NCBI GenBank assembly: GCA_003151955.1
Contig: PLZB01000085.1
Location: forward strand, 34,167-98,166
DNA length: 64,000 nucleotides
Origin: Acidimicrobiaceae bacterium
GTDB taxonomy: Bacteria; Actinomycetota; Acidimicrobiia; Acidimicrobiales; UBA8190
Direction of reading: 5' to 3'
The position numbers and the translations under genes were made by a program. The notes below the pieces were generated by a model. That model made no database searches. It saw only the letters and a program-made list of their open reading frames with translations, and had not been told where the DNA came from. Below are positions 59,504 through 64,000 of the stretch, piece after piece; the stretch's first letter is position 1; each line of letters starts with the position of its first letter.

Positions 59504-59934
59504 CGGTGCTGCTCGACGACCATCTCCTTCGTGACTGGATGGTCGGAGCGGATCTGACGCTGCGTCGAGCAGCCGGGCGTGAAGACATCGCCACCACCAA
59601 CCTCTGGTACGCCCGTCTGGCGAAGAGCGCAGCTCGGGCGGGTGCCGGTGCCGGAGCGCTTCTGGGCGGATTGAGCCCGGGAGAGCGGGAGGGTCTGGTC
59701 TCGGCCCTGGTGCGGCTTCCGACAGGGATCACGGTCGTTCCCATGCCCGACCTGGCTTGGCGGATGGGAGTGCTGGTGTCAGCACATCGGGGTCTCTCGA
59801 CTTTGGGATCCGAGGCCGTGGCGGCCGCCGAGGCGCTCGAAGGGCGCCTCCTGGTATCCAGTCGGGACGACGGTCCCGGGGTCAGATCTACCTGCATGGC
59901 GTTGGGGATCGAGTATGCGACGGTGGACCGTTGA
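59500..59934 (+). CDS. vapC: VapC-type PIN-domain toxin
   Basis: 144 residues. VLLDDHLLRDWMVG gives the first acidic site, the helix after TTNLWYARLAK replaces the usual TTxxEL (the glutamate is not obvious), and the later acidic residues are in GSEAVAAAEALEG and VSSRDDGPG. The overall pattern matches an actinobacterial PIN subfamily always found behind an AbrB-type antitoxin. It is expected to cleave RNA and be held inactive by the product of the preceding gene. Confidence 0.8.
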   Translation: MTVLLDDHLLRDWMVGADLTLRRAAGREDIATTNLWYARLAKSAARAGAGAGALLGGLSPGEREGLVSALVRLPTGITVVPMPDLAWRMGVLVSAHRGLSTLGSEAVAAAEALEGRLLVSSRDDGPGVRSTCMALGIEYATVDR

Positions 59935-59993
59935 GGGCTCCCGTCAGACCCTGAACCGATCAAGCGGGCCCCGGCGGTCCCAGCCGCCCCGGG

Positions 59994-59999
59994 TAAGGT
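59994..59999 (+). promoter_or_regulatory. -10 element TAAGGT for the 60007 gene
   Basis: TAAGGT, 7-base gap to the GTG at 60007, favouring it over the in-frame GTG at 59998. Confidence 0.4.
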
Positions 60000-60006
60000 G
60001 GGCCGG

Positions 60007-60210
60007 GTGAGCCCTTCGAAGAAGACGACGTCGTTGGCCGCCCTGTTCGGCACGGCCGCCACCGCCGCCAGCATCTGGTGGTTCGCCCTCCGGCCCCGGC
60101 GGAAGCGGCGCCTGGCCACGAGCCCGGACGACACCGCCAGGGCCGCCGGTCGGAACGACTCGGACAGCTCCGACGAATCCGAGGACACCGCCGACGACAG
60201 CTCCGACTGA
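60007..60210 (+). CDS. small single-pass membrane protein with acidic tail
   Basis: 67 residues: VSPSKKTTS, one hydrophobic helix (LAALFGTAATAASIWWFALR), a basic stop-transfer cluster (RPRRKRR) and a Ser/Asp/Glu-rich tail (SDSSDESEDTADDSSD). No family recognised. The positive-inside rule places the basic and acidic tail in the cytoplasm. It is convergent with the sirtuin gene. Confidence 0.5.
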   Translation: MSPSKKTTSLAALFGTAATAASIWWFALRPRRKRRLATSPDDTARAAGRNDSDSSDESEDTADDSSD

Positions 60211-60222
60211 TCCCCGGGGGCC

Positions 60223-60984
60223 TCAGCCCCCGACGATGTGGGGGAGGACCTCGCTGATGGGTCCCCGGATGACGGCGTCGGCGACGGGGTCGAAGCCGGT
60301 CGGCTCCCCGTTGACGATGACGATCTCGGCCCCGGCCCGGGCGGCCAGGGGGAGGAGCCCGGCGGCGGGGTAGACGGCCAGGCTCGAGCCGACGGCGAGG
60401 AGGAGATCGCAGTCCCGGGCGGCCCGCTCGCTGCGGACGAGGTCGTCGACGACGAGGTTCTGGCCGAAGGAGATGGTGGCCGACTTGAGGATCCCCCGGC
60501 AGAGGAGGCAGGGGGGGTCGTCCTCGCCGGCCCGGACCCGGTCGAGGGTGGCTTCCATGGGGGTGCGGTCCCCGCAGGCCATGCAGGTGACCTCGTGCAT
60601 GGTGCCGTGGATCTCGACGACGAGGGCGGGGTCCTGGCCGGCGGCCTGGTGGAGGCCGTCGATGTTCTGGGTGACGAGGGTGTCCAGGCAGGCCTCGTGC
60701 TCGAGGTCGACGAGGGCTCGATGGCCGGCGTTGGGCTCCGAGGTCCAGTACGGGGCGACGAGGCGATTCTGCCAGGCTTGTCGGCGCACCTCGGGATCGC
60801 CGACGTAGTGCTGGAGCGTCGCGGTCTTCTCGGCCGCCGGGTTCTTGGTCCAAACGCCTTCCGGACCCCGGAAGTCGGGGATCCCGGATTCGGTCGAGAT
60901 GCCAGCTCCGGTGAGCGCCACGATCCGGTCGGCGTCGCGGAGCCACGACGCGATGGTCTCCCGCTGGTCCTCCACGAGCACCAT
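60223..60984 (-). CDS. cobB: SIR2-family NAD-dependent protein deacylase
   Basis: 253 residues. NAD-binding motifs GAGIS (26-30) and PDFRG, TQNIDGLH (105-112), catalytic His126 in VEIHGTMHEVTC, and a four-cysteine zinc site Cys134, Cys137, Cys159, Cys162. It removes acyl groups from lysines and releases nicotinamide. The N-terminal third of the gene (60740-60984) uses codons such as GCG, CGC and CGA that are rare to the left, while the rest has the GGG/CGG/CTC style of the main window. The change inside one gene suggests a recombination or assembly junction. Confidence 0.9.
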   Translation of the reverse strand: MVLVEDQRETIASWLRDADRIVALTGAGISTESGIPDFRGPEGVWTKNPAAEKTATLQHYVGDPEVRRQAWQNRLVAPYWTSEPNAGHRALVDLEHEACLDTLVTQNIDGLHQAAGQDPALVVEIHGTMHEVTCMACGDRTPMEATLDRVRAGEDDPPCLLCRGILKSATISFGQNLVVDDLVRSERAARDCDLLLAVGSSLAVYPAAGLLPLAARAGAEIVIVNGEPTGFDPVADAVIRGPISEVLPHIVGG

Positions 60985-60995
60985 TCTCGCAGCCC

Positions 60996-61013
60996 GTGGC
61001 GGCGAAGCCGCAC
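60996..61013 (-). terminator. possible terminator hairpin of the 61653 gene
   Basis: GTGGCGGC-GAA-GCCGCAC forms a stem with one bulged base, 41 bases after the stop of the minus-strand gene. There is no T-run, so termination is uncertain. Confidence 0.3.
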
Positions 61014-61053
61014 GAACGATGTGCCGGCTGGGTCCGCTCCGAGCAGCTTCGGC

Positions 61054-61653
61054 TCACACGACGAGGTCGCTCGCGGCACCCTCGCGTTGTTGCGCGAGGG
61101 CCCAACGGGCGGCGTCGCGGCTCACCGCGGGATGGAAGCCGGTCGCGGCGAGGACGCGCTCGGCATGGTCGGCATCGGCGCCCTGCTCGAGCAAGACCGC
61201 GGCGAGGCGGCGGGCCCGACAACGGGCCGCAGCTTGGGGAGCTTCGGCGAGTCGGGTTTCGGCCCAATCCGCATGCGCGGACCGCAGCGACGCGGGGAGT
61301 CGGCGGAGATGGCGACGCTGGACCGGGGGGAGATGCCGGCGGACCGCGATCGTCGGGGAGTTCGGGTCCGAGCAGGCCAGCTCGAACTGCTCGAGGCGGC
61401 CGAGGGTCCGCACGATCGGCGAGCTCGATCCGTCGCGGTCACCGACCCCGAGGGCGCGCGACGTTGCCGCGACGTGGAGCTCGACGCCACGCGGTGAGTC
61501 ATCGAACCGGGTCGCGAGGTGACGCAATAGGAGCAACGCCGTCGGTCCGAGCACGGGCAGCCAGAACGTCTCCGCGTACAGCGATCGGGGATCGTGACCG
61601 ACGGTGTCGAGGAGCGGGTCAGACCACGGGAGGATCGTGAGCGCGGTCGGCAT
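61054..61653 (-). CDS. hypothetical helical protein, possibly winged-helix
   Basis: 199 residues from an ATG at 61653 with GGAGG 4 bases upstream; a longer frame to 61704 is less likely. The start MPTALTILPWSDPLLDTVGH and the segment YAETFWLPVLGPTALLLLRHLATRF resemble a conserved actinobacterial family with a winged-helix-like region (VAATSRALGVG, SPIVRTLGRLEQFELA). The C-terminal half is Arg/Ala-rich and helical. It could bind DNA, but no function is known. Codon use belongs to the right-hand composition type. Confidence 0.6.
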   Translation of the reverse strand: MPTALTILPWSDPLLDTVGHDPRSLYAETFWLPVLGPTALLLLRHLATRFDDSPRGVELHVAATSRALGVGDRDGSSSPIVRTLGRLEQFELACSDPNSPTIAVRRHLPPVQRRHLRRLPASLRSAHADWAETRLAEAPQAAARCRARRLAAVLLEQGADADHAERVLAATGFHPAVSRDAARWALAQQREGAASDLVV

Positions 61654-61738
61654 CGGGCCTCCTGACGTGTGAGCGCTCGACGGGGACCCCGCTTCGCTCG
61701 CCATGTGACCGGGGGACGGCCCAGACCGTGAGTTTCGG

Positions 61739-63937
61739 TTACCGCTCGCGTTCGGTCAGTCGGGGCCAAAGGTGGTGGTCAGGTCGAGCTCCGTACGTGT
61801 CGGCGGGTGCAGGCCGCCCGAACAGGTATCCCTGGGCCAACTCGCAGCCCAGCGTGCGCAGCTCCGCGAGCTGGTCGGGGGTCTCGACCCCTTCGGCGAC
61901 GGCGCGCAGCCCGAGCGCGTGGGCCAGGCTCACGACCGCGGTGCAGATCGCCGTGTCCTCGGGTTCGCGGCCGAGGCCGTCGACGAAGGACCGGTCGACC
62001 TTGAGGGCTTCGACGGGGAACCGCTTGAGATACGTCATCGACGAATAGCCAGTCCCGAAGTCGTCGACCGCGAGGTGCACGCCGAGAGCCCGCAGGGCGC
62101 GGAGCGTCGTCACCGCCGCTTCGGCGTCGCCCATCAGCGTGGTCTCGGTGATCTCGAGCCACAGCGTGTCGGGGTCGACTCCCAAGCCCTTGATGCCGGC
62201 AGCCACCGCGTCGACGAGCGTGGGCTCGGTGAGCTGACGCGGTGAAAGGTTGACACTCATGGTCAGTCGAGCGCCGTTGGCGTGCCAGGTCGACACCTGA
62301 TGACACGCCTGCTCGAGTGCCCACTGCCCGATCGGCACCACGAGGCCAGTCTCTTCGGCGAGGGGGACGAACTCGTCGGGTCCTACCAAGCCCCGCTCGG
62401 GGTGCTCCCAGCGCAGCAGGGCCTCGAAGCCCGAGATTCGGCCGGTCTCGAGGCTGATGATTGGCTGGTAATGCATCCGCAGCTCATGGCGTTCCAGGGC
62501 GCGGTGCAAGTCGTTGCCGGTGCGCAAGTGTCGGACCGCTTGGTCGTGGGCGTGCTCGTCGTAAGCCTCGGAGCGGCCGCGTCCCTGCTCTTTGGCTCCG
62601 TGCATCGCCGTGTCGGCATTTCGGATGATCGCCTCGGGGGTGTCGAGGTCTCCGGTCGACATGGCGATCCCGACGCTCGCGGTCTCGAACACCTCGCCCT
62701 CGACGAGCACCACCGGTTTGGCGACCGCGGCGGCGACGCGGTTGGCGAGCTCGAACGCAGTTGACTCGTTCAGGACCCCGAAGCACAGGATCGTGAACTG
62801 GTCGGATCCAAACCGGGCGACGACGTCGTTGGGGCGGGTCGCGGAGCGCAGCCGGTCGCCGACGGCGACGAGGAGCCGGTCACCGGCAGAGTGACCGAGG
62901 CTGTCGTTCACGACTTGGAAGCGGTCGAGGCCCAACGAGAGCACCGCAACAGGTTCCGCCCCGTGGGTCGCGCCGAGCGCCTGGCTCAACAGCTCCACGA
63001 AGCGCTGACGGTTCGGGAGCCCGGTGAGCGGGTCGTGCACCGCCTGGTGGGCGAGCTGGGCGCCACTCGCCCGACGCTCGGTGATGTCTTCGACTTGCGC
63101 GATGAGATGGCCGGGGGTCAGGTGCGCGTCGCGGATCAGCGACATCGTGACGTCGACCCACACCGCACGGCCATCCGCGTGCACGAAGCGATGCTTGACC
63201 CGAGCGCTGGGGATCTCACCCGCGATGAGCCCACGCATCGCGGCGTGCGCGGCGTCTTGATCGCCCGGGTGGATGACCGCGAGCACCGGCGCCCCGGCCA
63301 GTTGATCTTCAGCGCGTCCGAGCATCTGGGCGAGCGCGCGGTTCACATGGCCGATCCGACCGTCGAGGCCGATGAGCGCCATGCCGATCGGCGCGTGCTC
63401 GAAGGTGGCCCGGAACCGCTCCTGAGCTTCGCAGAGGTCACCGTCGGCGCGCTGACGTTCGCTGACGTCGCGACACGTCATGACGACCCCGTCGATGGCT
63501 GGGTCGTGGCGCAAGTTCTCGATCGCGGCTTCGAGGACCACCCAGTGGCCGTCTCGGTGTTGCACACGGAACTCGAGGCGCTGGGTCCTGCCGCCCGGCG
63601 CGGCCGGCGCGTCCAGCGCGGCGACGACGCGAGGCCGGTCCTCGGGGTGGATCAACGCCGCGAGGGTCGTGCCGGAGAACTGTGCGCTGCTGCGCCCCAG
63701 GATACGGTCGGCGACCGGACTGACGTAACGCACCGTGCCGTCGCGATCGACGATCGCCAGCACGTCTCGGGACTCACGGAGCAGCGCGTGGGTCCGGGCC
63801 TCGTTGCGGCGGAGCCGCCCGCTGGCGTCTTCGAGCACCTGGCGGGTCCGCCGTTCGTGGAACCAGAGCACGACCGCGGTCACGAACATGCCGCCGAAGA
63901 AACCTGCGGCGAGAGCGAGTTCGGCCTCTGTCCCCAT
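61739..63937 (-). CDS. PAS-PAS-GGDEF-EAL signalling protein
   Basis: 732 residues. One N-terminal membrane helix (about 5-25), PAS domain 1 (about 45-165), PAS domain 2 with a PAC segment (about 170-290), a GGDEF domain (about 300-455) and an EAL domain (about 475-725). The cyclase motif reads ARFGSDQFTI, so GGDEF is degenerate and c-di-GMP synthesis unlikely. The EAL domain is complete: GFEALLRWEHPERG, NLSPRQL, EITET, DDFGTGYSSMTYLKRFP and EGVET. The protein is therefore probably a c-di-GMP phosphodiesterase controlled by PAS sensing. Hairpin-forming repeats lie right at its start. Confidence 0.9.
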   Translation of the reverse strand: MGTEAELALAAGFFGGMFVTAVVLWFHERRTRQVLEDASGRLRRNEARTHALLRESRDVLAIVDRDGTVRYVSPVADRILGRSSAQFSGTTLAALIHPEDRPRVVAALDAPAAPGGRTQRLEFRVQHRDGHWVVLEAAIENLRHDPAIDGVVMTCRDVSERQRADGDLCEAQERFRATFEHAPIGMALIGLDGRIGHVNRALAQMLGRAEDQLAGAPVLAVIHPGDQDAAHAAMRGLIAGEIPSARVKHRFVHADGRAVWVDVTMSLIRDAHLTPGHLIAQVEDITERRASGAQLAHQAVHDPLTGLPNRQRFVELLSQALGATHGAEPVAVLSLGLDRFQVVNDSLGHSAGDRLLVAVGDRLRSATRPNDVVARFGSDQFTILCFGVLNESTAFELANRVAAAVAKPVVLVEGEVFETASVGIAMSTGDLDTPEAIIRNADTAMHGAKEQGRGRSEAYDEHAHDQAVRHLRTGNDLHRALERHELRMHYQPIISLETGRISGFEALLRWEHPERGLVGPDEFVPLAEETGLVVPIGQWALEQACHQVSTWHANGARLTMSVNLSPRQLTEPTLVDAVAAGIKGLGVDPDTLWLEITETTLMGDAEAAVTTLRALRALGVHLAVDDFGTGYSSMTYLKRFPVEALKVDRSFVDGLGREPEDTAICTAVVSLAHALGLRAVAEGVETPDQLAELRTLGCELAQGYLFGRPAPADTYGARPDHHLWPRLTERER

Positions 63938-63981
63938 ATCCGAGGGGATATCGACGCCTGAACGTCGACCCCCAAGGGGTC
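63936..63981. promoter_or_regulatory. three consecutive inverted repeats at the start of the EAL gene
   Basis: ATATCC-GAGG-GGATAT (63936-63951, covering the ATG), TCGACG-N6-CGTCGA (63951-63968) and GACCCC-CAA-GGGGTC (63967-63981) are perfect 6-bp inverted repeats in a row. They could be operators or 5'-leader hairpins that hide the start codon. Confidence 0.45.
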
Positions 63982-64000
63982 ATTCCTGGTGGGGCCCGTC

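Overview
The window is a very GC-rich chromosomal segment of an actinobacterium, most likely a member of the Acidimicrobiia. This is inferred from an extreme preference for C/G-ending codons, threonine/proline-rich linkers in secreted proteins, a secreted protein with six GYWEVASDGGIFAFG-type repeats, an actinobacterial Suf locus with a Rieske protein between sufD and sufC, and a stearoyl-ACP-type desaturase. No rRNA, tRNA, CRISPR array or insertion sequence was recognised. At least 21 genes carry a TANNNT -10 hexamer 6-8 nt before the start codon, which implies widespread leaderless transcription.

Layout. 0-6.3 kb: acyl-CoA dehydrogenase, a pilin-like protein, a secreted hydrolase-like protein with repeats, and an ECF sigma factor translationally coupled (ATGA) to a membrane-anchored anti-sigma candidate. 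6.3-26 kb: a housekeeping/catabolic mix (DinB-like protein, Lgt, SDR, dienelactone hydrolase, HEXXH-type peptidase, CitE-like lyase, a twin-domain aspartic protease, acyl-CoA dehydrogenase, an XRE regulator with its own palindrome, MaoC dehydratase, MutY, acyl-ACP desaturase, alpha/beta and metallo-beta-lactamase hydrolases, flavin reductase, sugar epimerase-like protein, a RodZ-like C-terminal domain protein, oligopeptidase B). 26-40.5 kb: an Fe-S assembly (Suf) locus that is split. sufB is separated from sufD-Rieske-sufC by 6.4 kb of unrelated and partly decayed genes. After an LCP-family gene, a second sufC with sufS and sufU lies on the opposite strand. sufB itself contains a 200-bp AT-rich patch. 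40.5-41.5 kb: remnants of toxin-antitoxin modules. 41.5-50 kb: glycogen-debranching-like enzyme, GNAT, a large fused glycosyltransferase, FGGY kinase and a secreted phosphoesterase. 50-59 kb: a broken EAL-GAF signalling gene, and a polyamine gamma-glutamylation-type set (glutamine synthetase-like, gamma-glutamyl hydrolase, aldehyde dehydrogenase, two SDRs) interrupted by a membrane class III nucleotidyl cyclase. 59-60 kb: an apparently intact VapBC pair with an inverted-repeat operator. 60.2-64 kb: sirtuin, an unknown protein and a PAS-GGDEF-EAL protein. Base and codon use change inside the sirtuin gene, which suggests a recombination or assembly junction.

How the genes work together. The clearest functional units are the Suf system (SufBCD scaffold/ATPase, SufS desulfurase, SufU sulfur carrier), the sigma/anti-sigma pair, the putative Puu-like polyamine catabolic genes, and scattered acyl-CoA metabolism (two acyl-CoA dehydrogenases, dienoyl-CoA isomerase, MaoC hydratase, CoA-ester lyase). 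Decayed fragments cluster at 27.5-33.9 kb, 40.5-41.5 kb and 51 kb, marking these as sites of past insertion and deletion.
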